Positions 1 to 10,378 of a DNA stretch of 64,000 bases are shown in pieces. Location: assembly GCA_022702705.1 (NCBI GenBank), contig CM040425.1:9502001-9566000 (forward strand), read 5' to 3'. Origin of the DNA: Papilionanthe hookeriana x Papilionanthe teres (Eukaryota; Streptophyta; Magnoliopsida; Asparagales; Orchidaceae). The position numbers were made by a program, and so were the translations under genes. How positions within the stretch are numbered: position 1 is the stretch's first letter; each line of letters starts with the position of its first letter. Below the pieces are notes generated by a model. That model ran no database searches. It was not told the origin of the DNA and saw nothing but the letters and a program-made list of their open reading frames with translations.

Positions 1-142
1 TATTAGGCATTTCTATTTAATTTCATCAATTCACATAACTTCATAAACAAGGAGAAAGACTAAGAAAACTTCTCAGAATGCATGACAATTAAACAAAGCA
101 TGGATTTCATTTAAAGTTAACAACAATAAACAAAGATACTTA
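1..142 (-). repeat. Athila-1 3' LTR remnant
   Basis: This stretch aligns with 11117-11258 inside the 5' LTR with few mismatches. Similarity stops at about 142. The 5' LTR then continues toward its U3, while this copy jumps into sequence resembling the element's 3' noncoding region, so the U3 part of the 3' LTR and the adjoining polypurine tract are deleted here. Confidence 0.85.
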
Positions 143-233
143 AGATATTTAGATGATAGGAGTTCAAAAAAACACTATTTAGTAAAATACTAATCCATAT
201 ATATAAGTTTAGAAATATATTGAGTTTTACCCT

Positions 234-431
234 TTAGGTTGATTCCATTGAAGCCAATTTTGGATAAGGCATCTCCTCAAGCTTCTCCTCACTTATATAT
301 ATATATATATATATATATTCTTTTCTTTCTTTTTTCTTTTTCTTTTTGGATTGATTTTCAATCCTTCTCTTTTTCTTTCTCAAGTGAGGATTACTATATC
401 TGGATAGCCTGTTAATAATTTTGAACTTCAA
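234..431 (-). CDS. candidate small basic ORF in the Athila 3' region (65 codons)
   Basis: A Lys-rich reading frame that resembles the one at 32508-32708 in Athila-2. Both contain KFKIINRLS near the start, a run of Lys/Arg, and SEEKLEEMPY followed by KLAS at the end. Frame and stop position are roughly kept between two old, independent copies. This could reflect a short peptide gene or only shared ancestry of noncoding DNA. The TA microsatellite has been inserted in frame as alternating Tyr and Ile. No function is suggested. Confidence 0.2.
   Translation of the reverse strand: MKFKIINRLSRYSNPHLRKKKRRIENQSKKKKKKERKEYIYIYIYISEEKLEEMPYPKLASMEST
294..319. repeat. (TA)n microsatellite
   Basis: An uninterrupted run of about 13 TA units in the Athila-1 3' region. 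It is absent from the homologous place in Athila-2 (near 32650), so it expanded after the copies separated. Confidence 0.95.
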
Positions 432-784
432 CTTTCTCTTCCTAAATTTGAAACTTAAAATATTTCTTTGCTTATATTTATTTTATAGACTTTACTTCAT
501 TGAGTTTCAATCTCTTCTTTTTCATCTAAATATTTAAGAATTTTAATTTTAGAATATAGTTTTCCTTATTTTAAATAGTTTATTATATTCTTATTTCCTT
601 TAACCAAATATCTTATTCTATTAAATTAATTGAATTACTAAAAACATCTTATTTAACTTTCTATAATAATTATATAAAGTAATTCATGTTTATTGAATTT
701 AAAAATTACTACAGAAAGATCATTTGATAATAATTTTTAAAAATAGAAATTGAGAACAATTTAATAATTAAATTTGTATTTTTA

Positions 785-802
785 CCTTCCACCAAACTTA
801 AA
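785..802 (-). promoter_or_regulatory. internal polypurine-tract-like motif
   Basis: On the minus strand this reads TTTAAGTTTGGTGGAAGG. It resembles the polypurine tracts that prime plus-strand DNA synthesis in Athila elements, and its counterpart in Athila-2 lies at 32171-32195. It is not next to an LTR, so it may be a second primer site or a relic. Confidence 0.4.
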
Positions 803-1309
803 TTTTTCTATCTATTTCTAAATGGTGAAAAGGAAAATATATATAGTAAAGTACAACATACCTTTGAGCTTTAGGTATTTCTTTTTCTTGAAATTTTTTT
901 TTTGCAGGATTTTTTTATTATTTAAAGAACTTGTACTGTTAGTATTCTTCCATATATATAGTATTTAAAAGAAAATGCTGGGATAAGAAATTTTAAATAA
1001 GTATAAAACACAACAAATGAAAACTAAATCTATTACTACACATATAATCAACTACCCTACTTTAAACATATTAAAACAATCTAAAGATATTAAAAGTTCA
1101 TAACTTATAAAAATTTAAACAACACATTAAAGAAAAACTAACATCCTATCTAAAATAAAAAATTGCAAACTAACTTAACACACATAAAAAAATATAACGT
1201 TACATCATAAGCAAACAAACAAACAAACCAAATCCACAGTCCACAAAGAGTACAGAATAATTACACACAGAACAATAAATTTTTCAACAGAACAATTAAT
1301 CTAAACAAA

Positions 1310-2368
1310 CTAAACAACATCTAACTCATAATATGCAATTTCATACTCTGAATGCCGCTGGAGATATTCACTATCATAATCATGTCTTCTTTCCAAACCA
1401 TCAATCCTGTGGTCCATATGCTCAAATCTTCATTCCAAATTCTCTCCAAATTGTTCAAAATTCTTTCTACTTAGGGTCAGCTCATTCATCAGATCTTGAA
1501 GGGTAGGAGTAGTGTACTGAGGGGGTTCATAACTAGTAGAGGGTATATCTTTACTTGAAGAAGGTACATAGTCCATTGTCCCAGATCTCCATCCTTCGTG
1601 GGATTCATATTTCTTAATATTAGCCAGAGTAATGGGTTTTATAGGCTCAAACTATTCCTCCTCATCTCTTGCCTCTACCCTAGATAATTGGCAGAGTGCA
1701 TAAATAAGACCAGGATGTCCTAGTCCTCCTCCACTTTCACTTCTTGAGGTGGCTAATATATTCTTATAAATTACACTTCTCACATTAATACTTTTTTTTT
1801 TCTGAATACAGAAATTCAGAACTACTCTATCTCTTGTTACCTCACTATGGTGGTAAGTAGGTAACAAAGTAGAACAAATAAAATAGTGTCAGGCTTTAGA
1901 TGTTGCATTTAACATAGAAAGAAGGAATTTTACCCGTTCTCGCTGCTTTATCTTCCAGACTCCTTTCTCTTCAGTGAGAAAGTTGATCACCTCTTCCAGT
2001 GGTCCTTCCATAGTTCTAAATGTATCATACTCACTGGTGTAGGTGTCACATACCTCGTAATAATCATTTATCCTCGCAGCGTTAAATTCTACCAAAAATC
2101 CTCTAACCTTAACTGGTGCATCTTAAGCCTGTGTCAGGTTCGTATAAAATTCCTTTACCACTTCTACAGTGGCTCTGTTGGTTATGAAACAGAAATTTTT
2201 CCATCCTCGTTCCTTTATTACTCACTCCACCTCTCCTCCTAGATTCTTAAAAACTCGATCTTGAATGCATTTTCTTGATTGAATATTATGGAAATATCTT
2301 GATTGTGCCCTTGCATTCACAAATCAGGTTTCATCTTACTCCAACCGTCGCTTTTGTCGTGGAGCCAT
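1310..2368 (-). pseudogene. Athila-1 ORF3b: putative plant transposon protein domain
   Basis: Minus-strand gene of about 350 codons broken by several stops. The ATG at 2366-2368 begins MAPRQKRR, matching MDPQQKRR at the start of the Athila-2 copy (30550), which fixes the start. Recognisable blocks are VVKEFYTNL, VKVRGF, a W-K-I-K segment, HYFICSTLLPTYHH and GLGHPGLIYAL. They follow the pattern of the large, uncharacterised 'putative plant transposon protein' family common in Athila-type elements. The C-terminus is charged and Tyr-rich. I see no signal peptide, membrane segment or furin-like site, so the usual label 'env-like' rests only on gene position. ORF3a upstream is a paralogue. The biochemical role is unknown. 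Confidence 0.75.
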
Positions 2369-3262
2369 TTCGATCCATGAAATTTGCAAAAAATCTAACT
2401 ATACTTCCAAATACTATTAAGAAGACTTCCTCTAACATCTAAAATCCATTTAAATCAATTTCCATGAATTTCTTCCAAGTATTTTTTCCACATTTCAAAT
2501 TTTTTCAAAATTTCCCAATGTAGAAGAAATCCATGGTGAAAATCAAAAATTTTTGCATAGGAGTGAAGCTCTTACCAAGGGAAGATGAAATCCAGCATCA
2601 AAAATTGTTGAAATCGCCTCAAATCCAAGATCTCACAAGCCCTAAGTTAGTTTTTTCGAAGTTTTGAGGAAGGAGATGATGAATAGTGTCGGTTGACTGG
2701 TCAAATATAGGTCTTTTCGCGATCTCGCTGTCGGCGAGATTTTTCTCGCCGTCAGCGAGCTAATTAATTTGACAAAGGCAAAAGTTTCGGAAAAAATCCG
2801 CCGTCAGCGAGATCATTCTCGCTGTCAGCGGGATTTTTCTCGCTGTCGGTGGGATAATTCTCACCGTCGGCAAGATCCCAAAATTTTAATTTTTTTTTTG
2901 AAATTTGTTAATCATTTTCAACCTCGATTTACCCTTAATCAATCTTCTGATCACTTAATTTAATAATTTAGTAAGAAGATTAGATACTAATACTCACAAA
3001 AAGTTCACACAACAGAAACAATATAACTTTATATATGAAATCCATGAGACTTACGAACTTCACACTAACAACTAACAACATACTTAGCTTAAATGTCCAA
3101 ATTCATAATACTCAGCATCGCAATCGAAACCACTATACACTAAATGCTGAGACATAACAAATACATATAATTTCATCAAATCTAAAATTCAAATCATAAT
3201 AAAACCTAAATTCAAATCAACACAAATACACACACAAATATATCATAAAATAGAAATCTTCA
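2369..3262 (-). other. Spacer between ORF3a and ORF3b of Athila-1
   Basis: About 0.9 kb without a gene. It holds the GC-palindrome cassette and then a leader that aligns with 30240-30549 of Athila-2 over roughly 300 bp. The leader includes the conserved stretch GATTTCATCTTCCCTT followed by a GTAAGAG-like element that resembles a 5' splice site. The rest (2880-3262) is AT-rich and featureless. Confidence 0.6.
2720..2878 (-). promoter_or_regulatory. GC-palindrome cassette upstream of ORF3b
   Basis: Six imperfect copies of a 15-mer palindrome of the type CTCGCCGACGGCGAG lie in AT-rich DNA about 350-500 bp before the ORF3b ATG. The same motif fills the U3 of this element's LTR and the space before ORF3a. 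On the minus strand a TATA-like CCTATATTT follows the cassette at once. A role as internal promoter is inferred. Confidence 0.6.
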
Positions 3263-4450
3263 CTACTCCTCAGTGTCTGAACTAAAATCCTCTCTAATAT
3301 TTCCGATGTGACGTAGGTGCACAAATAGATTGTAGAAATGCCTGAAAGGGAATTCTGCAGTAGATTCTTCATCAATCCATCCTTTCTTTCTCAGTAAATG
3401 AATAAAACTGGCCTCCAGATGTCCAGTATGATCAAAGTGCTCCTTCATCCTCCAGTCAATGTGATCAAACATATCAGAGATGTTATCAATGGAATTCATC
3501 ACGTTCTACAACTCTTGCTCCAATCATTTAATCTTTTTCAGAATAAAATTTGTTTTATCAGTAAGGGGCCTTGCTAAAGGATTGTTCTGTGATGCTCTGT
3601 CAGAAATAATGGTAATCTCATCATTGTTATCCAAACTTGGAAACATATCCGTAGGATCGAGTGGTTTCCATGGCAAAAGTACCTTTTCCCAAGCCTCATA
3701 AGAAACTTGGTACTGACTGCATAAAGCAAATATAGTTGATGGGTGTCCAAGTCCATGAACTGACCCATGCACAATCAATCCTAATGCAGACTTTACTATA
3801 ATTGATCCAACATCGATAGGTAGTCCAATTTAAATACAATAATTTAATATAGCGCATTCCTTTGAAACCTTATTTACCCTCATAGTGGGTAATAACTTTG
3901 ATGAGATAAATAAATGCCAATGCTTCGAGACAGGGTTAAGAAGTGATGCAAAAAAACTGACATACCCGTCTTCGCGTAACCCCCAATCATCAGGTTCGTC
4001 GATCAGGTATCTATAAATCTCGTTCATATTGTATCTTGAAGGAACAAAGATTGAATAATGACAGACAGGGGTATTTTCTATAGAAAATAATTCATTTACC
4101 CTTGAAGGAGTAAATGTTACCCATCTTCCTCTGACGTAGACACTTCCATTGTTGATCGCATGTAGATTAGAGTAAAACTCTTTCACTACAGGAATAACTA
4201 CAGCGGATGTTGTATAACAAAATACCTCCCAATGCCGCTGCGCGATCATTTCTTCAATTTTTGTGGTGGAATTCTCTACTTTTCTATTGACAAATCCCCT
4301 TTCTTTAATAAGTCGCTTCTTCATCAAAACATTGTTGAAAATACGCTGTGCCTCCGGACTGACGAATTTTCTTCGGTTGAAAACTCCAGTTTTTATGGTT
4401 TCTAAGAGTTTGGAGGCCATTTCAGATTGAAAGGAATGGTCTCTAGTCAT
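3263..4450 (-). pseudogene. Athila-1 ORF3a: putative plant transposon protein domain
   Basis: Minus-strand gene of about 395 codons. The first 206 codons are open, from the ATG at 4450 to a stop after AILNYCI; two further in-frame segments complete it (down to 3524, then to the stop at 3263). Blocks are RRKFVSPEAQR, IKERGFVNR, RHWEVFCYTT, VVKEFYSNLHAINN, VYVRGRWVTF, LLNPVSKHWHLFISSKLLPT, GLGHPSTIFAL and an acidic end (FSSDTEE). It belongs to the same family as ORF3b: VVKEFY, VRG, the LLPT block and GLGHP occur in the same order. No signal peptide or membrane helix is visible. It follows integrase after about 440 bp containing a GC-palindrome cassette. Function unknown. Confidence 0.8.
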
Positions 4451-4563
4451 TTCATAGGAAGAAAACAGTGTAAAAATGACTTTGGAATGGTTTTGTACAA
4501 AGAAAAGGCTTTAGAACCGTCCAAAACCGCACAAAAAAACTTAAGAAACCCATTTTTCAACTT

Positions 4564-4674
4564 CTTCGCCATCGGCGGGAAGTTTCTTGCCGTCAGCGAG
4601 CTAGTTATAAAACTGATTTCAATTTAGCACGAGATCTCACTGTCGGCGAGAATCGACCTCGCCGTCGGCGAGAT
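4564..4674 (-). promoter_or_regulatory. GC-palindrome cassette upstream of ORF3a
   Basis: Four palindromic 15-mers (CTCGCCGACGGCGAG and variants) lie about 115-225 bp before the ORF3a ATG. The layout is two palindromes, an AT-rich spacer, then two more, as in this element's LTR cassette at 11531-11664. Confidence 0.6.
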
Positions 4675-4830
4675 TTCGTAAAATTGCCCAATTTCGCTCT
4701 GGTTCGAATATTTTCTAATCTCATCATATAGGTTCAAATTTGTGATGATTCTAATTAAAAAATTGAGTAGTAAGATTTGTTTTAATAATACAGACTCACT
4801 AATTTGTATATAATTAAAATTAAAGACTAC

Positions 4831-4860
4831 TATGGGTTGCCTCCCATAAAGTACTAGGTT
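4831..4860 (-). other. Conserved post-integrase motif (GGGAGGCAACCC type)
   Basis: On the minus strand this reads TATGGGAGGCAACCCATA about 30 bp after the pol stop. Athila-2 keeps a degenerate form at 28066-28102 (AGAGGCAACTCA, preceded by AAGCGCTT). A GGAGGCAACCCA motif after pol is a recurrent landmark of Athila-type elements; its role is not known to me. Confidence 0.6.
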
Positions 4861-4888
4861 TAATGTCGTCAGCCCGACTTAATTTCAG

Positions 4889-6130
4889 TTAGTAATCAGG
4901 TCGACTAAGCATTAAAACCTCTTTAAAATTTGGTCTTCTACCTTCAAAATATGGTTTTAATCTATGTCCATTTACCTTAAATCTATGTCCTGATTTTGGA
5001 TCTTCAATTTCTATAGTTCCATATGAAAATATTTGAGCTATAGTGAAAGGTCCTAACCATCGAGATTTCAATTTCCTAGGAAATAATTTTAATCTAGTAT
5101 TATATAGCAAAACTTCTTGTCCTGGTTCAAAATTTCTCTGATTAATCTTCCGATCATGCCATAATTTCATCCTTTCTTTATAAATCCTATTATTATCATA
5201 TGATTTATTCCTTAATTCTTCTAATTCATTTAATTGCAACAATCTCTTCTCACCAGCTTCTTTCATATTATAATTAAATTCTTTAATCGCTCAATATGCT
5301 TTGTGTTCTAATTCTACTGGTAAGTGGCAAGTTTTTCCATATATAAGCCTTTAAGGAGTCATTCCAATCAGAGTTTTATAAGCAGTCCTGTATGCCCATA
5401 ATGCAGTGTCTAGTCTTATAGACCAGTCCAATCTATTAGTGTTTACAGACTTCTCTAAAATACGCTTAATCTCTCGATTAGAAACTTCAGCTAATCCACT
5501 AGTTTGTGGATGATAAGCGATTGATATCCTATGAGTAATATTATATTTTTCTACTATTTTGTGAATATATTTGTTTCTAAAATGAGTTCCTCCGTCAGTG
5601 ATAATCACTCTCGGCATTCCAAATCTAGTAAAAATATTTTTCATTAGAAATTTTGAAACACTTTTAGCATCACACCTAGGTAACGCTTGCGCTTCAATCC
5701 ATTTGGAAACATAATCAACAACTACTATTATATATGAGTTTCCAAATGAAGGAATAAAAGGCCCCATGAAAGCTAATCCCCAAACATCAAAAATTTCAAC
5801 TTCTAATATAAAATTCAGAGGCATTTCATTTTTTCTTGATATATTTCCTACTCTTTGGCATTTATCGCAGGTTTTTATATATTTGTATACATCTCTAAAT
5901 AGAGTAGGCCAGTAGAATCCAGATTGTAGAATTTTTTATGCAGTTTTAGCAGTCCCAAAATGTCCTCCAAAATCAGAATCATGACATTTTTGAATAATTG
6001 GTTCAGTTTCTTCATAAGGCACGCATCTTCTAATAATTAAATCCTTACATTTCTTATATAAGTATGGTTCATCCCAAAAGTATGTTTTAGTATCATGAAT
6101 GAATTTTTTTTGTTGTTGCAAAGTTAACAT
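4889..6130 (-). pseudogene. Athila-1 integrase domain of pol
   Basis: C-terminal part of the pol polyprotein, which would join element cDNA to the genome. The N-terminal zinc-binding region is seen as GGHFG and then CDKCQRVGN. The core has VWGLAFMGPF, VIITDGGTHF and EVSNREI. The usual first catalytic Asp in WG-x-D-F is Ala here (codon 5771-5773), while the second Asp and the Glu remain. The C-terminal part contains the GPF/Y-like block SRWLGPFTI and ends with RPDY and a stop at 4889. There is no chromodomain. Stops near 5825, 5935 and 5350 break the frame. Loss of the catalytic Asp alone should abolish activity. Confidence 0.85.
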
Positions 6131-6162
6131 AGGTTGTAAAATGTCACTTACAATATAATTTA

Positions 6163-7867
6163 CTATATCAGCTTACCAAGGTATTTCCACTCATTTATAT
6201 TATAAAGTTGTTCATCAGGAAAACTGTCTATAATTTCATTATCAGTTTCAGATAACTCATGATATTCTAATCTTGATAAATGATCTGCAATTTGATTATC
6301 AGTTCCCTTTTTGTTAATTATCTCAAAATCAAATTCTTGCATTAATAATATCCATCTAATTAATCTTGGTTTAGAATCTTTCTTTTTCATTAAATATTTT
6401 ATAGCAGAGTGATCAGTATGCACAATACATATAGTTCCTATTAGATAATGCCGAAATTTATTAAAAGCATATACAACTGCTAATAATTCTCTTTCGATAG
6501 CATCGTATAATTTATTTCGAGCATCATTTAGAGTTTTACTTAGCATAATATATAACTTTGAAAATCATATCATATCTTTGCCCAAGAACTGCTCCTATAG
6601 CATAATCACTAGCATCACACATAAGCTCGAATGGTTTCTCCCAATTAGGTGAAACTATTGTAGGTGCTTGTAATTAATTTATCTTTTAATAATTTGAAAG
6701 CATTCAGGCATTCAGTTGTAAATTCAAATTTCTTGTCCTTTTCAAGAAGTTGGCATAGAGGTTTAGCAATTTTTGAAAAATCTTTTATATAACGTCTATA
6801 GAATCCAGCATGTCCAAGAAACTTCTTACCCCTTTCACCGTAGTTTGAGGTGGTAATTTAGCTATAACTTGAATTTTTGCAGGGTCTACTTCCATGCCCT
6901 TTTCTGAAATTTTATGCCCTAATACAATGCCGCCTGCAACCATAAATTGACATTTCTCCCAATTAAGAACTAAATTAGTTTAATCACGTACTTCAAATAC
7001 TTTTTCAAGATGATTTAAGCATGTGTCAAATGATGTTCCAAATACAGAGAAATCATCCATAAGTACTTCTATTCCATTATCAATTAATTTACTAAATATA
7101 GACATCATACATCTCTGGAATGTTGTAGGTGCATTACATAATCCAAAAGGCATCCTTTGAAAAGCTAAAGTTCCATAAGGACTAGTAAATGTAGTTTTCT
7201 CTTGATCCTCAGGAGCAATTTGTATTGATGATAACCGGTGTATCCATCTAAGAAATAAAAATACTTATGTCCGGCTAATCTATCTAACATCTGGTCTAGA
7301 AATGGTAAAGGAAGTGATCTTTCCTGGTGGCTACGTTTAATTTTCTATAATAAATACATATTCGCCATCCAGTAACTTGTCTTATAGGGATAAGTTCATT
7401 ATTTTCATTAGCTTTTACGGTCACTTCTCCTTTCTTAGGCACACAGTGAATTGGGCTTACCCAAGCACTGTCAGAAATAGGATATATAATACCATTATCT
7501 AACCATTTTAAAATTTCTTTCTTGACTATTTCTTTCATTATCGGGTTTAATCTCCTTTGGGGATCTACTTTAGGCTTATGTTCATTATCTAAAATAATTC
7601 TCTGCATACAGATTGAAGGACTAATTCCTTTAATATCCGCTAAAGTCCAAAAAATTTTCTTATATTTTTTAAGGTATCTAAAAGTTTTTGTTCTTGAGAT
7701 TCATTTAATTCAGATGAAATAATAACTGGTAGAGTTGAAGAATTAGCTATGTAAGCATATTTCAAATAATTAGGTAATATTTTTAACTCAAGTTCAGGAG
7801 GTTTAATAATCGATGGAACTATATTTTTTTCAGTGTTTTCCGTATTATCCAAAAATTCAAATTTCAC
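6163..7867 (-). pseudogene. Athila-1 reverse transcriptase and RNase H
   Basis: RT starts near 7867 with the connector VPSIIKPPELEL. It has WVSPIHCVPKKG, then a frameshift near 7296, YGT-F-MPFG-like blocks, and an intact catalytic LMDDF near 7045. RNase H follows from about 6640: CDASDYAIGAVLG, ERELLAVVYAF and IVHTDHSAIKYL carry the Asp, Glu and Asp of the active site, ending in DNQIADHLSRLEYH. Enzymatically important residues persist, but at least three frameshifts or stops lie between 6540 and 7300. The domain copies element RNA to DNA and removes the template RNA. Confidence 0.85.
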
Positions 7868-8027
7868 TTGAATATAATCTAGTTCTTCATTTATATCAGC
7901 TTTTCAATTAATTTAGTATTTTCTTTTTCTAGTTTTTCTTCATAATATTCCTTAAAATGTTCTTTTTGTAAATGATCGAGTACTTCCATTTGAAAACCCT
8001 CATCATCTTTTTCTAGTGCAGGATATT

Positions 8028-8600
8028 TCATTGATTTAGCAATATTAAAGTAACGTTTTGGTCATTTACTCTCATAGTTAATTCTCCTTTCTGAACATCA
8101 ATCATAGCTTTCCCAGTGGCTAAAAATGGTCTTCCTAGGTTGATAGGAAGTTCTTTATCTTCTTCCATATCTAAAATAATAAAAACTACAGGGAAGATAA
8201 ATTTATCCACTTTTACTAAAATATCTTCAATAACACCCTTAGGATATGTAACAGAACGATCAGCTAACTGATGGGTTATTGAAGTAGGTGAAATTTCTCC
8301 CAATCCTAATCTCTTAAAAATTGATAGAGACATTAGATTGATGCTTGCTCCTAAGTCACACAAAGCTTTTCCATAGAATTTTTCTCCAATTGTGCAGGGT
8401 ATAGTGAAACTACCAAGATCTTTTAATTTTTCAGGAAGTTTTTTCTAAAAAATAGCACTACATTCTTCACTAAGTGCTTCTGTTTCATTATCGATAAATT
8501 TTCTTTTTTTATTTAGAATATCTTTCATGAATTTTACATAGTTTGGCATCTGTTTTAAAGCTTCTACGAATGGAATATTTATTGTTAATTTCTTCAGAAT
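8028..8600 (-). pseudogene. Athila-1 aspartic protease
   Basis: Retropepsin-type protease of the polyprotein. The active site reads CDLGASINLMSLS (D-x-G-A class) near 8330, and a flap-side block LGRPFLAT is near 8140. Upstream in frame are NIPFVEALKQMP and CTIGEKFYGKAL, the typical lead-in between gag and protease in Athila. One stop at about 8444 and another after LLNQ (8028) break it. Catalytic residues are intact. Confidence 0.85.
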
Positions 8601-10247
8601 TTCAAGGAATTTAGAAAACTGTTTATCTTTATTATATTATTTTATTCGTTAAGGAAATGGTGGTGGAGGTTTTTCAACAAAAATTTTCATTGGTATTAAA
8701 GGATTTTCTAAGTTCGGATTTTGTTGATTCTTTTCCTTTTCAATTTCCACTTCCTCTTTTTAACTTTACAGTTCCTTCTGAATTCGAGGTTCTAATTCTT
8801 TTCCACTTCGTAATTGTATCGCTTTAATTTGTTCATTTCCTTTGTCTTTGGGATTTATTTCCACATTACAAGGAAATGTTTCAGGTATTCTATTATTAAG
8901 GGCGGCAGCAATATGTCCAAGTTGAGTTTCAATATTTTTAATAGTTGTTCCTTGATTTTGTAATTGGTTTCCTTGTATTTGTAATTGATTTCCTTGATTT
9001 TGTAATTGATTTCCTTGATTTTGTAAATGATGACCCATATTTAATATTAATTCTTCTAAAGATAATTTCTTATCTTTAAATTGAGGGTTATTATTATTAA
9101 ATCCAGGTGGATAACTAGGTTTATAATTAGAATTTCCATGGTTAGAGGGATTTCCTAATGGTTGTGTTATGTTGTTCATCCATGGTTGATTAGTTGTATT
9201 ATTATTCCAATTAAAATTAGGATGATTTTTCCATCCAGGATTATAATAATTCGCATAAGGATTATTGGGTCTGTTATTAATAGCATTTATAGTTTCATAA
9301 TGAGATTGAGATTCTATAAGTTGTCCAGATGCGTTTTTTTCTAATATAGTTGGAGAGTAATTCATTCCAAAATAATCTAATTTTTTAGATATATCAGCGA
9401 TTTGCGAAGCTAACATAGATATTGCATCATTTTCATGAATACTAGCTATCTTTTTCGGATTCATTCTATCAGCAGGCCATTGAAATTTATTGGTAGCCAT
9501 TTCTTCGATTAGTACATAGGCTTCATCAAATGGTTTTGACATTAATGATCCTCCAGCAGCAGTATCGATGATTTATCTAAGAGATCCTACTAATCCATTA
9601 TAGAAAGTTTGAATAATTAACCAATCTGGTAACGCATGATGTGGGTATTTCCTAAGAAGTTCTTTAAATCTCTCCCAAGCTTCATATATTGATTCTCCAT
9701 CAAACTAACTAAAAGAAGTTATATCATTTCTAAGCTTAGCGAGTTTTAGATGGTGGAAAATATTTGGATAGAAATTTTTGTGATAATTCTCCCCAAGTTT
9801 TAATAGATCCAGGTGCTAACGAATTTAACCAGATTTTAGCCTTATCCCTTAAAGAAAAAGGAAAAAGTCTAAGTCTAATAGCATCGTTAGATACTCCTTC
9901 ATATTTGAAAGCAGCACATAGTTCTAAAAAACTAGCAAGTTGTAAATTAGGAACTTTAGTAGGTGAACCACTAAATTGATTGTTTTGTACCATTTGGATA
10001 ATTGCAGGTTTAAGTTCAAATGAGTTAGCAGGCTACATCGAGGTTTTGAATAGTTAAATGAATTTCATCTAATGTAGGGTTGGCATAATCTCTTAATGGT
10101 CTCTGTTGATTGATATTTTCATTTTCAGGAATATTCGCCATTTGTGTTAAATTTATAATTTCTCTTTTTTTGTTTTCTAATTCTTTTAATTGTACGCTCT
10201 AATACACAATCGTAAGGTATTAAATTTTTGTTTCCAAATTTACGCAT
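8601..10247 (-). pseudogene. Athila-1 gag
   Basis: Capsid/nucleocapsid precursor that packages element RNA into particles. The start at 10247 is chosen because MRKFGNKNLIPYD matches the starts of the other gag copies (22782, 34887). The core includes NNQFSGSP, LASFLELCAAFKY, LRLFPFSLRDKAKIWL and TWGELSQKFLSKYFPPSK. The second half is Asn-rich (NPYANYYNPGWKNHPNFNW) and is followed by a Gln-rich, probably coiled-coil segment enlarged by a 21-bp repeat, then IQLRSGKELEPR. No CCHC zinc knuckle is visible, which is usual for this lineage. Frameshifts near 10010-10030 and 10160 and stops at about 9570-9730 break the frame. Gag reads on into protease without an obvious gap. Confidence 0.85.
8950..9033 (-). 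repeat. 21-bp in-frame tandem repeat in gag (4 units)
   Basis: Four 21-bp units encode QNQGNQL-type heptads. The other gag copies in this window (near 24010, 36100 and 63850) have a single such unit. Seven residues is one coiled-coil heptad, so the expansion lengthens the predicted coil by three heptads without changing register. Confidence 0.85.
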
Positions 10248-10306
10248 ACAATTTTGCAAAATAAATTTTAAAATAGTCCGTTACTCTAGTAAATAATTTT
10301 TTTACT

Positions 10307-10324
10307 TCCCCGGCAATGGCGCCA
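10307..10324 (-). other. Athila-1 primer binding site (tRNA-Asp type)
   Basis: On the minus strand this reads TGGCGCCATTGCCGGGGA. It differs by one base from the complement of the 3' end of plant tRNA-Asp, the usual Athila primer. It lies 6 bp inside the LTR end. Confidence 0.9.
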
Positions 10325-10360
10325 AAAACTTGACCCACTTTTTTATGTTTACAAATTATG

Positions 10361-10378
10361 TTAATAGCAACGGCACCA
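10361..10378 (-). other. Second, outer PBS-like sequence
   Basis: On the minus strand this reads TGGTGCCGTTGCTATTAA, 54 bp on the LTR side of the intact PBS, and its first half matches the primer site. Comparable paired sites occur at 22542/22630 and 62336/62400. It looks like an older PBS incorporated into the LTR end. Confidence 0.5.

Larger units (their letters stand above)
143..1309 (-). other. Athila-1 3' noncoding region
   Basis: AT-rich sequence between ORF3b and the 3' LTR remnant. It is homologous to 31715-32700 of Athila-2: the two share a purine-rich block ending in a stretch that reads EEKLEEMPY and an internal polypurine motif. It holds a TA microsatellite. No conserved protein domain is visible. 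Confidence 0.75.

Noticed and set aside
2769..2963. Arg-rich plus-strand ORF (64 codons)
   Set aside because: It is a shadow of the repeated GC palindromes of the cassette at 2720-2878; the Arg/Ser pattern simply reflects the repeat.
1310..4450. ORF3a/ORF3b as envelope glycoproteins
   Set aside because: Gene position after integrase suggests env, but neither ORF shows a signal peptide, transmembrane helix or cleavage site, and their motifs fit a plant transposon protein family instead.
10361..10378. Fragment of a genuine tRNA gene
   Set aside because: The TGGNGCC matches are short primer-site copies beside LTR ends; no cloverleaf can be formed around them.
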